Part shown: one piece after another, positions 22,692 to 34,321 of the stretch
Layout: each line of letters begins with the position of its first letter
How positions within the stretch are numbered: position 1 is the stretch's first letter
Assembly: GCA_963383645.1 (NCBI GenBank)
Contig: OY726560.1
Location: forward strand, 68,263,023-68,327,022
Length of the DNA: 64,000 nt
Direction of reading: 5' to 3'
Source of the DNA: Muscardinus avellanarius
Taxonomy: Eukaryota; Chordata; Mammalia; Rodentia; Gliridae
Notes under the pieces: model-generated
Seen by the model: the letters and a program-made list of their open reading frames with translations, nothing else
The model's database searches: none
What the model was told of the DNA's origin: nothing
Position numbers and translations under genes: made by a program

Positions 22692-22855
22692 TGTAATCCT
22701 GGTACTTGGGAGGCTTAGACAGAATTGGAGCTACTTAGTGAGGCTCTCAGCAACTTAGACCCTGGCTCAAAATAAAGATAGAAAATAGGGCTGGGGTGTA
22801 GCTCGAAGGTAGAAAGTCCCTGGGTTCAACCCGCAGCACTGCCAAGGAAATAAAC
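22692..22855 (+). mobile_element. SINE, 5'-truncated B1-dID
   Basis: Begins inside the B1 head (TTGTAATCCTGGTACTTGGG) and ends with an ID module (GGCTGGGGTGTAGCTCGAAGG to CAACCCGCAGCACTGCC). An (ATAC)n-type tail follows at 22856-22905. Confidence 0.85.
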
Positions 22856-22905
22856 AATACATACATAAATACATAATACATAAATACATACATAAACAAA
22901 CAATC
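22856..22905. repeat. (ATAC/ATAA)n microsatellite
   Basis: Imperfect tetranucleotide tract derived from the SINE tail. Confidence 0.85.
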
Positions 22906-23158
22906 TATTCATTTGAGTCAGTATAATTTGGGTGTTTTGTAAAATGAAGTTGAAATGCACCCTTTAATGATTGAAGTACCAATTATGGTTTCTATCTGAA
23001 GTTTATTGTTTGGTATATGTTAAAATTACTTAAAAATTGCCATACCCAATTCACAAAACAAAGTGTCCAAATGATGTGAAAATACAAAGAGCTCCAGCTC
23101 CTCCTCATCATTTCACAATGCATTAATTACTCCTCTAGCTCTGTGTGTGTGTGTGTGG

Positions 23159-23189
<31 letters not shown>

Positions 23190-23218
23190 CTGAAGATTTG
23201 AAAAAATATTACAAAGTT

Positions 23219-23416
23219 GAGCCTGGCATGCTGGCAATGCTTGTAATCCTCACGCTCGGAAGGTGGAGACAGGAGGATTGCACAGGTTTGAAGCCAGCCG
23301 CGCTGGCTTAAGAGACCCTGATTCCAAACCTAAAAGTGTAAAAGAGGTCTGGGAGTGTAGCCCGGAGGTAGAACGGTTTCAAAGAACCCCAGTACAAAAA
23401 AAAAAAAAAAAAAAAA
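23219..23416 (+). mobile_element. B1-dID (MEN-type) composite SINE
   Basis: Starts GAGCCTGGCATGCTGG, has the GGTCTGGGAGTGTAGCCCGGAGG ID module and a 20-A tail. ATTACAAAGTTGAG before and ATTACCAAGTTGAG after are a 14-bp target-site duplication with one mismatch. A separate T-run lies at 23159-23185. Confidence 0.93.
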
Positions 23417-24287
23417 ATTACCAAGTTGAGATATTTCTTTATAAGCCATGTTTTTCTTTTTTAATATTTGACACCTTCTTTGGGGCTTGTATAGTCTACG
23501 ATTGTAAATTCGCTTCAGTGTTTTTAAAAAATTTAATATCAAGAATATAGGTGAGTGTTTAAAGAAACAAAGATCTCAGTGGAAGCAAAAGTCACAGATT
23601 CTATTGAATAACAAGGGGAACATTATAAGAAATTCCATTGGAATTGTCTTAATATGGAACTCACTGAGTATAAAACATCTTATCTCTCATATTGAATTCC
23701 TGTTTTATTGAAAAATTCCAGATTCGATGAAATATCAAAATTATGTTCATGTATGGTTTTAATTTATGCATGCCTTGCTTAGAGTCTCCTTAGAGATCAC
23801 TGGACGGTGCAAATTGGCAATAATGGCTTTTACAATCACAAATGTTATTACAATACATCAGGATTAAAGGTTGCATGAACCAATTTTATAAATTAAGTAA
23901 ATTTTGAATATTTTCCTCTATCGTATTTGTTTTTTGTCTTGTTTGGGAACATATATATGTATATAAATAAGCATCATTTTCTCTTATTTGATATTTTAAA
24001 AAACACTACCATATCTAATCTGCTAATAATTAATGCAATTAAACAATTATTCATTACCATTACTATTACTGGATACTTTTGAGGTAATTGGATCATCTTA
24101 GTAAATAATTACGGGGTATCTACAAAACCACATTGAAAAATATATGTATGTAGTCCTTATTTATCATGAATATTCATTATTCAGGGCTGTTTTTATCTAC
24201 CAAATGCATTATGGTGAGTAATTTTAAATGTAGAACTTAAGTGTGCTGGGTTAATATTGAGGATGGAGAGGGTATTTGAAAGCACCA
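23417..24287. other. AT-rich unassigned sequence
   Basis: No repeat family or gene recognised. Confidence 0.5.
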
Positions 24288-24415
24288 AACAGGCTGAGAG
24301 CATGATGTAGAGGGACACACCTGTAATTCCAGTTACTTGGGAGGCTGAGGCAGGAAAATAACAAGGATGAGGCCAGACTGGGCAACTTAATGAGACCCTC
24401 TGTCAAAATAAAATG
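24288..24415 (+). mobile_element. B1-like SINE monomer
   Basis: Carries CACACCTGTAATTCCAGTTACTTGGGAGGCTGAGGCAGG and CTGGGCAACTTAATGAGACCC, then an A-rich end. No ID half. Confidence 0.8.
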
Positions 24416-24524
24416 TGAGCAAATAAATATTTCTTCCTCAAAGTTGTGTGGTCAGTGTATTAGGATTACAATGTGAGAATGCTGACTGAAGCAATATGTA
24501 CACATGCATATAACATGATTTGAT

Positions 24525-25505
24525 TTTACTTCCCAGTAACCCCCTTGCCTTCCTTCCTCCTTCCCTTGATCCCCTTCCTACCTGTCACTTCTATTTTCAT
24601 AGCATCCTTTCTTTTTTTCCTCTTTCTAGCTTCTACATTTGAAAGAAAACATGTGGCATTTTTCTTTCTGCCTTTGTTTTATTTCTCTTAACATGATGTT
24701 CTCCAGTTATATCCATTTTCTTGAAAATGATATAATTTTTATTATTTTTTGAGTATATACCATATTTTATTTATGGAGACTTAGGCTGATTGTATAACTT
24801 GGCTATTATGAATTATTCTGTGATAAAAATGAGTGATCAGGAAAGTATGCTGATTTGATTCTTCTGGATAAATGCTAAAAAAGTGGTATAGCTAGATCAT
24901 GTGGGGGTTCAATTTTCCAGTTTTATTGAGGACAATCAGTACTGATTTCCATAGTGGCCATACTAATTTACATTCCCACCAACAGTGTATAAGAATTCCT
25001 TCTCACCCTCCCCCATTCCACATTCTTGTTCACATTTATTGTTATTTATATTTTTGATGGTTGTCATTCTGATTGGGTTGAAATGGAATCTCATTATAGT
25101 TTCAATTTGCACTTCTCTGATGGTAAAGTTTTGTTTTGGTTTGTTTTGTTTTTTGTGGTTCTGGGGTTACTGAAAGCCCTTCTACCTCCGGGCTACACTC
25201 CCAGACCTATTCTTATATTTTTTTACTTGGAAACAGGGTCTCTTAAACCAGTGAGTCTGGCTTCGAACCTGTGCAATCCTCCTGTCTCCGCCTCCCAAGC
25301 ACGGGATTACAAGCGTGCACCACCACGCCCCCGGCATGGCTAAAGTTTTTAAAATACAATTGTTGCCCCTTTGTGTTTCTTCTTTTTAGAAGTGTTCCAT
25401 TGATTTTTGCTATTATTTTCTGAGCTATAGAAATCTTATTCTGGAATTCCTTGCCTGTTCCTATATGTTGAAGTTTTCTGCCGAGTTTCACCTAGCAGTT
25501 GCAAA
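24525..25505 (-). mobile_element. L1 3' part, reverse, interrupted by a SINE
   Basis: Minus-strand L1. The C-rich end (CCCTTGCCTTCC) is the reversed 3' UTR, followed by reversed ORF2 words (ATGATGTTCTCCAGTTATATCC, TTTACATTCCCACCAACAGTG, TCCATTGATTTTTGC). Truncated beyond 25505. No open frame survives. Confidence 0.88.
25133..25340 (-). mobile_element. B1-dID SINE nested in L1, reverse
   Basis: The TTTTGTTTTTTGTGG tail is followed by the reversed ID module (CTTCTACCTCCGGGCTACACTCC) and B1 head (CCACCACGCCCCCGGC). TAAAGTTTT occurs at both borders as the duplication. Confidence 0.92.
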
Positions 25506-26285
25506 ATTTCTATTTGTATGCCTATGGCTGATTCCAAACTATTTCCTGAATACAAAATAAAATGTACTTCCAAAAATCCACAAAATATACAAGTTAATAA
25601 AATGTAAAATAAACACTACATGTTGATTTAAGTCTGGAATATCTAATGTCCTGTATGAAAATAACAAAAAAGTAAATTTTACCTTTTTTATGAGTTTTAG
25701 AGTCATCTCAATCCAAATGGTTATGTGAAACTACTATATCTCTGTTCTTTCTGCCTTGGACTTCCCACCCTCAACTCATTCTCTGTCCACCTGGATATCC
25801 TCATTTAACCTCAGGACCATACTTAAGCTCTTTCTTCTGGTAAACATTTCCAAGCCATCAATATGTCTCTCCTGTGAGTTCTCTAATTACTCTGAACTTT
25901 CCACTATTATTTACATGTCAAATTGTGTAGTGACTATTTATTCATCCAGGATTAATAAAAGACTGCAAAAACTTAAAAGAATTAATTTCTACATGTAACT
26001 GCATTCCTGAAATAGCACATCATGAGATTAAATCATAATTTTTTAATCTTTTTATTTGTAATTTGCCTTTCTGATGGTCCCAAACAATTGACGAGAAAAA
26101 AAGAAATCATTTAGTCCCCTTGCATCCAACCTATAAAAACAAAAAAAGTAAATTGGCATTATTTCTCAGTAAATGTAAGTAAAATTAGGTAAAAGAAAAA
26201 GAAATTTTCTCTATATGTGTGAAAAAGAGACCTCTTTTCTTGTCATTCTTTTTTTTTCTTTAGCACTTCTTCAGTTTCTACATTT
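25506..26285. other. AT-rich unassigned sequence
   Basis: No gene or repeat recognised. The 80-residue plus frame at 25756-25998 has no family features. Confidence 0.5.
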
Positions 26286-26485
26286 TCTTTTTTTTTTTTT
26301 TTTCTTTTTTATTTTTGGTGGTACTGGGGTTCCTGGAAGCCCTTCTACCTCCGGGCTACACTCCCAGACCTATTTTTACATTTTTATTTGAAAACAGGGT
26401 CTCCTAAGCCAGCGCGAACCTGTGCGATCCTCCTGTCTCTGCCTCCTAAGTGCAGGGATTACAAGCGTGCGCCACCACGCCCGGC
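26286..26485 (-). mobile_element. B1-dID composite SINE, reverse
   Basis: A T-run, then GGTACTGGGGTTCCTGGAAGCC, ending CCACCACGCCCGGC. The perfect 15-bp duplication TCAGTTTCTACATTT at 26271-26285 and 26486-26500 fixes the ends; a relatively recent insertion. Confidence 0.95.
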
Positions 26486-27028
26486 TCAGTTTCTACATTT
26501 CCAAACACACAAGTGTGTAGAAGTAGAAAAAGAGAGGGAAATGTAAGGCTTCTGTGAAAGATATGGAACTTTTTATGGTTTAAAAGAGGTCTTCTACATC
26601 TCTAACCTAGGCATCAAGAAATCCCTTTAAGGCCATAAAAGTTGATGTGAGGTGGTAAAACCATGTTCAAAATTACTCATTATCTCATCTAGGCAACCTG
26701 CAGATACTTTCCATTGGACAAAGAATCCTAACACTAGAAAGAGAAGTCACTGTTTTCTTGTGCAGTTGAACAGACTAATGACTGTGCTGTAGTGTCCTCT
26801 TATCTACCCAGCTTTAGTGATTTTTATATTTAAGAAAATCCACTAGGACTATGATAGTAAGGCATAAAAATATAGTAATCCATACCAATAGTTTGTATCA
26901 CTGAAAGTTTGTAGAATTGTTTATAGCTTCACAGACTCAAGAAGACCTGTTTCTTGAAGTCATATTCCTGCCCTATTTGCAAACATTTTTAGGAGGAAAC
27001 CACAGTATCACACACTGACTGCCTATAT

Positions 27029-27060
27029 GGATTTGCTCACATTTAAAAGTGAGCAAATCC
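27029..27060. repeat. 12-bp stem hairpin
   Basis: GGATTTGCTCAC (27029-27040) and its exact complement GTGAGCAAATCC (27049-27060) flank an 8-nt loop. Confidence 0.9.
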
Positions 27061-27065
27061 AAGAG

Positions 27066-27088
27066 TAATTATGTCAAAGACATAATTA
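27066..27088. repeat. 10-bp stem hairpin
   Basis: TAATTATGTC (27066-27075) and GACATAATTA (27079-27088) around an AAA loop. It begins 6 nt after the preceding hairpin. Confidence 0.9.
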
Positions 27089-28839
27089 GATATCTTTCTT
27101 TGAAAAACCCAAGTAAAATAAGTGCAAGACTTTAGTATCCTGGTCATAATCCAGCAAAGGATGAACTAGCAAAGGATAATCTTTCCTCCAGTAGTGTTTT
27201 AAACTTATCAAATAGTGCCTTGCTATGGACAGCAGGTGATCACTCAATTATAAAATTAGAGTTGCTAATCTTTAGCAAGACACCCTTCTATTTTGTGTTT
27301 TGCAAAGAGATTGTAGTGATTTAAAAGTAATAATTAGGGAGTCAAGATTGCAACTTAGAGTGAGACAGCAGAATTCTAGCAAGCTGAAATCTGCAATTTA
27401 ATGACTGGGAAGATTGCTTTTCCACAAGGGAGGAAAAGCAATAAAACAACAACAACAATAATAACAACAATAAAACCAAAGTTGAAAAGCAGTGTAACAA
27501 GAACCAGAATAAAGAATAGAGATCTGTAAAGTTCTATATGGGTCAGGCTGTGCCAGAGGAGCTGGTTGCTGCCAGCACTGTGGCTTCCAGAGACCTCCAG
27601 GAAGAAATTGTGGATTGATATGAAGCTGAAAACTACAAGCTATTAGCACAAAAAAGTTGACATTCTGCCTTATGCACAGGACCCAGCACAATAGACAATT
27701 CAGCTGGACACTGTGGTGGCAGCTAAACTCATCTCTTCCAGCAGTGACTCTGAGTCACACACGTCAACATAAGTTAACAACTGTTCCAGCATGAGAAGCT
27801 GGCCATGCCCAGCCACAGGGTCTTACACGGCAAGGAAATAGACTCGTGGAGTGGAGGGGGGAAGGCTGAGACCTTGGGAGCTTAATATCAGACACAGCAG
27901 AAATGTGAATTAGTAAGTAGTCTGTAGAGATAGACTGGAGGGAACTATAGCTTGCAGTTTGTGGAGCCAAGGTAAGGACTGTAGGAATCATCATGGTATG
28001 CCAACTAGTGGGCAAGGGTGACATAGTGCAGCCTACCTAGTTTCAGGTTCCAAAAGCAGTGTACTTGCTCCTGATAATATCCAGGAACAACAAAGCACCA
28101 CAACATCACTGAAGCCAGCAAGGGCCCCCAGGAGTGTGGTGACCCAAGTCAGGGGTGATGTTCCTGGAGCTGGGGAATGGACCACTCAAATCCCTGGCTT
28201 GAACCCCACACTCTGTGCCAGATGTTGGGCATTGAGTGCAGTGTGGCAAAAGTGCCCTATCAGCCAGACTGCACCAACAGGCCAGGGAACTACTTGATCA
28301 CAGCCAAAAGCTGAGAATTCAATACTCTCTCAGCCAGTAGAGTTTGTACCTGGTATGTATGTAAGCTAGTGACAGAAAGTACCTCAGGTGACCATAACGA
28401 GGAGATCCAGAGTGGTATCCCAGAGGCCATCAAAGTTCAGTGATCCAGGACATAAGTTTGGAACATAACAATCACTGGCTTTGCTGAGTCTAAGCCCACT
28501 GGTCACAGAGGCTAGAGGTTAGCACTCTGCAGCATCATGGGCTCACAATCAGCAGAGCAGCAGTGATCTCTGAACTGCATGAAGTACCAACCAGCAGGCT
28601 GCAGGCCCTGAAAAAAGCATCATAGTCTTTGACCTTGTGGAGTTTGGGCCAGGGCAGAACAGTGATCTGTAGTTAATCAGAAACTACTGCTTATCTACAC
28701 TAAGATCTATATCTAGTTAAAGGGGCTCTGGGGAAAAAACTCAAAAGTTTGCATATTTGAGTCAAATTGGCAGGGGTGAATATTCATCACCACCATAGAC
28801 ATTATTACTAAGGAAAAACAAATAAATATAGGAATCATG

Positions 28840-29460
28840 CACAAAGAGGAATAAGATAACAAGACATCAGGAACACAAACCTGAGAACTCTGAAAACATG
28901 AGAATGAGGAACACTGAGAAAACAATAAACTCCTACAACTCAATAACAAGGAAGATCACCAATACTGATCCACAAGAAATGTAAAGAAGAATTTTGAATG
29001 CTGATCTTCAATATGATGAAAGGCCTCACAGTAAGTCTATAGGAAATCAAAGAAGAAATTGAGACTTTAAGAAAAATCAGAAAGAGGCTTTAAGTGAAAT
29101 TAAGGAGTTAGTAAATGAATAAAAGACAGAAACAGATAACAATTCTGGAAGAATAGATGAAATGGAAAACAAACTATCATACTTAGAAGACAGATCATTC
29201 AAAACTGAAGGCACAATTAACAGTATACAGAAGACATTACAAAAACAGAACCTAAACATCCAACAATTATGGGACAATATGAAACATCCTAATTTATGGA
29301 TAAAGACATTGAAAAAGGGCTAGACCAAGATCCATAATCTCTTCAAAAAAATTATTTCAGAGAATTTTCCAAACATAAAGAAAGACTTGAACATCTATGT
29401 ATAGGAGACATACCAAACACCATCAAGACACAATCAAAGAAGGACCACCCCACTCCATGT

Positions 29461-29497
<37 letters not shown>

Positions 29498-29800
29498 TTA
29501 AAAGTAGTTAAAACCAAAGAAGGGGTGACATTCAGGGGCAAAACAATAAAAATCACTCCAACTTCACAATCTAAGCCATGAATGCCAGGGGTGAATAGTA
29601 TGAAGTACTCCAGACCCTAGAAGAAAAAAACTTCCTACCAAGACTGCTATATCCAGCAATGATATCACTTAAAATTGAGGGATAAATAAAAATGATACAA
29701 GATAAGAAGAATCTTAAAAAAATATGACCATCAAGCCAACACTAGAAAAATATTTAAAATATAAATTATAAAGAAGAAAAAAGAATCAAATTTCAGAACC
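28840..29800 (+). pseudogene. L1/HAL1-type ORF1 remnant
   Basis: ORF1 of L1 makes the RNA-binding chaperone of the L1 ribonucleoprotein. This stretch is A-rich and coiled-coil-like in composition, with the words AATTTTCCAAACATAAAG (the ENFPNI-type segment of the RNA-recognition domain) and the downstream AAACCAAAGAAGGGGTGACATTC. Many stops and frameshifts are present, and an (ATC)n tract (29462-29497) has expanded inside it. Boundaries are approximate. No functional protein can be made. Confidence 0.6.
29462..29497. repeat. (ATC)n microsatellite
   Basis: Twelve perfect ATC/CAT triplets within the L1 ORF1 remnant. Confidence 0.95.
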
Positions 29801-29889
29801 AGAGAAAAGGTAAATTCCATCAGGTTGGCAACTAAGCAAAGGAGAAATAACACTACATCAAACAGAATATAGAACACAAAATAACATGA

Positions 29890-30880
29890 AACAAAAATCA
29901 CATTTCAATAATAACACTGAATGTCAAAGGACTTAAATCTCCAAGTAAAAGACATAGACTAGCAATGTGGATTAAACAACATAATTCAAATATAAGTTAC
30001 TTGCAATAAACTCACCTTAGACCCAAAGATATCCACAGGCTAAAGATGAAAGGATGGAAAAACATATACCAAAAAAATGGAGAACAAAAACAAACAGGGG
30101 TAGCAACACTGATATCTAATAAAACAGACTTTAAGCTAAAACACATCAGAGGAGACAAAGTAGGTCACTTCTTATTAAAGAAAAAAAAACAAGCCAGGCG
30201 TGGTGGTGCACGCTTGTAATCCCTGCGCTTGGGAGGTGGAGACAGGAGGATAACGCTGGTTCGGAGCCAGCCTTGCTGGCTTAAGAGACCCTGTTTCCAA
30301 ATTTAAATATATAAAATAGGTCTGGGAGTGTAGCCCGGAGGTAGAAGGGCTTCCAGGAACCCCAGTACTACCAAAAAAAAAAAAAAAAAAAAAGAAAGAA
30401 AAAAAAAACAATCCAGCAAGAATATATAATGATAGTAAACATTTATACCCCAAATACAGATGCACCCACATTCATAAAACAAACTCTTCAGGACATCAGG
30501 TCTCAAATAGACTAAAATAGAATAATATTGGGAAGCTTCAACACACCACTCATGCCACTATATCAGTCTTCCAGACAAAAGATGAGTAGAGACTCTTCAC
30601 ACATAAAGAACACTATACACCAAATGGACCTGATAGACATATACAGGATATTTCAACCAGGAATAGCAGAGTACACATTCCTCTCAGCTGCCCAAGAAAT
30701 CTCCAAAATAGACCACAAAGCAAGAACCAGCAAATTCAAAAGATGTACTATAATTTTCTGCATTTTTTTAGATCACAACAGAATGAAAGTAGAAATCAAC
30801 AACAGAAAGACCAAAATAACTGCAAAAATACATGGAGATTGAATGGATACACTCTTGAATGATGAATGTGTCAGAACAGA
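29890..30880 (+). pseudogene. L1 ORF2 endonuclease domain remnant
   Basis: The N-terminal AP-like endonuclease of L1 ORF2 nicks target DNA to start reverse transcription. Here the start words (AACACTGAATGTCAAAGGACTTAAA) and the conserved Thr-His-Leu region (ACTCACCTTAGACCC) are visible, then GGTAGCAACACTGATATC and, after the SINE, the TTTATACCCCAAATACAGATGC segment. Frames change several times. The 104-residue open stretch at 30528-30842 is the C-terminal part of this domain. Inactive. Confidence 0.75.
30193..30410 (+). mobile_element. B1-dID SINE nested in L1 ORF2
   Basis: Starts GCCAGGCGTGGTGGTGCACGC, ID module GGTCTGGGAGTGTAGCCCGGAGG, long A tail. An A-rich duplication of about 16 bp (AAAGAAAAAAAAACAA) flanks it. 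Confidence 0.93.
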
Positions 30881-30983
30881 AAAAAGGGGATAAAGTAAAA
30901 AATTGGGGGGATTAAAAAATATAAAGACACAACATACCAAAATCTATGGGACACATTGAAGATGATATTAAAAGAAAAATTTA

Positions 30984-31190
30984 GCCGGGCGTGGTGGTGC
31001 ACGCTTGTAATCCCCGTGTTTGGGAAGCAAAGACAGGAGGATCACACAGGTTCCAAGCCAGCTTACTGGCTTAAGAGACCTTGTTTCCAAAGGAAAAATA
31101 TATATATAAATAGGTCTGGGAGTGTAGCCCAGAGGTAGAAGGGTTTCCAAGAACCCCAGTATCACAAGAAAAAAAAAAGAGAGAGAGAGA
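30984..31190 (+). mobile_element. B1-dID SINE nested in L1 ORF2
   Basis: Starts GCCGGGCGTGGTGGTGCACGC, ID module GGTCTGGGAGTGTAGCCCAGAGG, ends in A and GA tracts. Second SINE in the same L1. Confidence 0.92.
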
Positions 31191-31539
31191 AATGTATTAC
31201 ATTAAGTCCACACATACGAAAAACAGAAAGTCACAAACTAAACAGCCTAATGACCTAGAAAAACAGGAACAGTCTAATCCCAAAGCTAGCAGAAGGCAGG
31301 AAATACTTAAAATCAGAGAAGAATGATTTTAGTGAAATAGATTTTAAATGAAATAGAGAATAAATAACAATACAAAGAATCAACAAAAAGCTGTTTTTTT
31401 GAAAAAAATTAACAAGGTTTCAGCTCCTGGCCAACCAAACCAAAACTAAGAGAGAATCAACCCAAATTACTAAAATCAGAAATGTAAAAGAAGACATCAC
31501 CTCAGACAGTGAGGATATTCAGAGTATCATCATGAAACT

Positions 31540-32580
31540 ATTTTGAAAATTTATATTCCAACAAATGGAAAACATGGAAGAAATTGAAAGATTTCTAAAC
31601 AAATACAACTTATTTAAGTTGAACCAAAAGGATATAGAAAACTTAAACCAACTGACAGCAAGCAAAGGAATAGAAACAGTAATAAAAATTCTGCCATTAA
31701 GAAAAGCCCAGGTCCAGATGGGTTTCCAGCTGCATTCTATAAAACTTTTAGAGAAGAACTAAACTGAATACTTCACAATTTATTAAGTGAGATTGAAAGA
31801 GACAGAATTCTTTCAAACTCCTTTTATGATGCCAGTATCACATTAGTACCAAAACCAAATAACAATGCCACAAAAATTATGACCAATGTCATTGATGAAC
31901 ATAGATGGGAAAATTCTAAACAAAATACTAGCCATGTGCATTCAGAATCACATCAAGAAGCTTGTATCTAACTATCAAGTTGGTTTCATCCCAGGAAAGC
32001 AAGGCTGGTTCAACATATACAAATCAATATATGTTATTCACCACATAAATGAAACTAAGAACAAAAATCACATGATCATAACAGTAGAAGCTAAAAAACC
32101 ATTTGACAAAATCCACACTCATTCATGTTAAAGAAAACATTGCAGAAAATTAGAATATGATGAATGCATCTCAACATCATTGAGGAACTATATAATGAAC
32201 CAAAGCCAACATCATATTGAATAGGGAAAAACTGCAGGAATTTCCAATAAAATCAGGAACCAGACAAGGATGCCCACTATCACCACTCCTTTTCAATATA
32301 GTCCTCAAGTGTCTTGCCAGAGCAATAAGACAAGAGAAGGGTATCAGAGCAATTCAAATAGGAAAAGAAGCATTAAAATTATCTTTGTTTGTAGATGACA
32401 TAATTCCAAATCTAGGAGTCCCAAAAAGCGCAACCAAAATACTACTAGAGCTGATTAACCAATTCAGCAAAGTAACAGGATACAAAATCAATATAAAGAA
32501 ATCAATAGCTTTTCTATTTGCCAACTCTGAATCCACAGAGAAAGAAATACAGAAAATAATTAAATTCATAATAACCTAAA
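31540..32580 (+). pseudogene. L1 ORF2 reverse transcriptase domain remnant
   Basis: Three open pieces cover the RT. 31565-31762 is the N-terminal palm/fingers part (an ENLNQLTASKGIE-type segment). 31886-32131 contains the [13 protein letters not shown] motif and the motif-A region, where the first catalytic Asp is Glu (codon 32087-32089, V-E-A-K-K). 32217-32579 contains [18 protein letters not shown] and the catalytic box FVDD at 32388-32399, where L1 normally has FADD. The last two pieces are in different frames. The Glu change and the frameshift mean it is inactive. Confidence 0.88.
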
Positions 32581-33436
32581 AACCAATAAAATACTTGGGA
32601 ATACACCTAACCAAAATGTTAAGAGACTTCTACAACAAAAATAATAAAACACTATAGAAAAAAAAATTGAAGGAGACTGTGGAAGATGGAAAGATCTTAC
32701 CTGCTCTTGGATAGGCAGAATAAATATCATCAAAATGGCCATTCTACCAAAAGTAATCTACAAAATCAATGCAATCTGGATCAAAATACCAATGTAATTC
32801 TTCATGAACCTAGAAAAATTAGTCATAAACTTCATAGGAAGAAACAAAATATCCAGAATAGCCAAAGCAATTCTCTGCAACAAGAACCATGCAGGAGACT
32901 GCACAATTCCTGACTTCAAATTATACTACAGAGCTATAGTAACTAAAATAGCATAGTATTGGCACATTAGGTTAAGTGAGATTAGCCAATCACAGAGAGT
33001 TAAGGGATAAATGTTTTCTTTAGTATGTGCAGGATAGGGAGTAAATGGGATAGAAAAGGGACTCCAGAAAATAGAGGAGAAACCTCAGGGAAGTCAGGGA
33101 GGAGATCTGAGAGTAGGGGAAGAGGAAGACTGAAGTCCAGTAATGGAAATGCTACCATAGACTATTTGTATACATGTGAACATATACCAACATTAACCTG
33201 GGTACTCTGTACTAAGAGGGAGAAAAATGGGGAGGTGGGGGCACCGAGACCTGTGCGCATGTATGTTATTGTCAACATGATTTACATTATGATATGAGAC
33301 TATAATGCACCAATAAAAGCACAAAAAAACCTGAAAGACAATAAATTACAAAAATAAATTGAAAAAATAAAAGTAACATTTATTTTTTATTTTTAGACAT
33401 TTCTTTCATTTGGCCATCTTACTCTAGCTTCTGGTT

Positions 33437-33640
33437 GTTTGTTTTTGTACTGCCTATTGAACTCAGAGGTATTCTACTCTGAGCTACATCCCCTGACTTA
33501 TTTTATTTTTTAGAAACAAGGTCTTGCTAGGTTGATCAGAGTCTCACTACTTTCTAAGCTGTCCTTGAGCCTGCAGTCCTCCTGTCTCAGCTTCAAAAGT
33601 ACTAGGATTACAAATGTGCATCACTATATCTGGCTCTGTT
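33437..33640 (-). mobile_element. B1-dID composite SINE, reverse
   Basis: GTTTTTGTACTGCCTATTGAACTCAGAGG (reversed ID), then GAAACAAGGTCTTGCTAGG and the reversed B1 head ending CATCACTATATCTGGCT. Rather diverged. Confidence 0.85.
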
Positions 33641-33837
33641 AATTCTTTCAATGATCAATTAAGGGTATTTCACTTGAAATATCTTAAGATCTCTTTCTAC
33701 TCTTTTGCCATATGATAATAAAATTCTTCTAGAAGTTGCTAGCACTGGAATATTGCACACTAAATGTATGAACAAAAATGAAAATGGAAGAGGTCTAGTT
33801 AGAAATATATCAGAATTTTTCAGAAATAAAATGATCA

Positions 33838-34318
33838 TAACTACATAATAAAAGGTTCAACATAATTAGTCACATGGAGAAGGTGATTGGAATCACAATA
33901 AAATACTACTTCATACTGGCAGAAGTTACAGTAAAAAAGATAGTAACAAGTGGAGAAATTAAGCCTTCATATATTGCTGGTGAAATGGTCAACGGCACAG
34001 CCATTATGGAAAATTGTTTGAAAGTCCTGTTTGAAAGATAAGGTTACTATAGCATCTTGTAATTCTACTCTTAAGGACATACTACAGAAATATTTAAAAA
34101 CCGGTACATAAATGTCCATACCATTATTATTCATAATAGCCTCCAAGTAGAAACAAAGCAAGTATCTCTCTGCTGATAAGTGAATAAAACAGAGTGTGAT
34201 GTAGCTGTTGAAAAAGATATTACTAGATAATGAAAAGGACTGAGGTACTGATACATTCTTCAACATAGACAAACATTATAACTTATAATTTTATGCATTT
34301 AGAGGATACAAAGTGGTG
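33838..34318 (+). mobile_element. L1M-type 3' fragment
   Basis: Carries the recognisable order of the ORF2 end and 3' region of old L1s: ATACTACTTCATACTGGCAG, then GGTCAACGGCACAGCCATTATGG, then CATAAATGTCCATACCATTATTATTCATAATAGCC and AAAGCAAGTATCTCTCTGC. Fully decayed. Confidence 0.8.
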
Positions 34319-34321
34319 CTA

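Larger units (their letters stand above)
26501..27337. other. Unassigned sequence with two adjacent hairpins
   Basis: No gene recognised. Two perfect short hairpins occur in tandem at 27029-27060 and 27066-27088 (reported separately). Confidence 0.5.
27338..33330 (+). mobile_element. Nearly full-length dead L1 retrotransposon
   Basis: About 6.0 kb in one orientation. A 5' UTR-like region (27338 to about 28840) precedes an ORF1-like region (about 28840-29800), then ORF2 endonuclease sequence (about 29890-30880), ORF2 reverse transcriptase (about 31540-32580), the C-terminal ORF2 remnant (to about 32970) and a 3' UTR ending ATAATGCACCAATAAAAG near 33318. Two SINEs (30193-30410 and 30984-31190) interrupt ORF2. 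All frames are broken by stops and shifts, so it is not mobile now. TAAAAGTAA occurs near both ends (27322 and about 33368) but is too weak to prove the boundaries. Confidence 0.85.
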
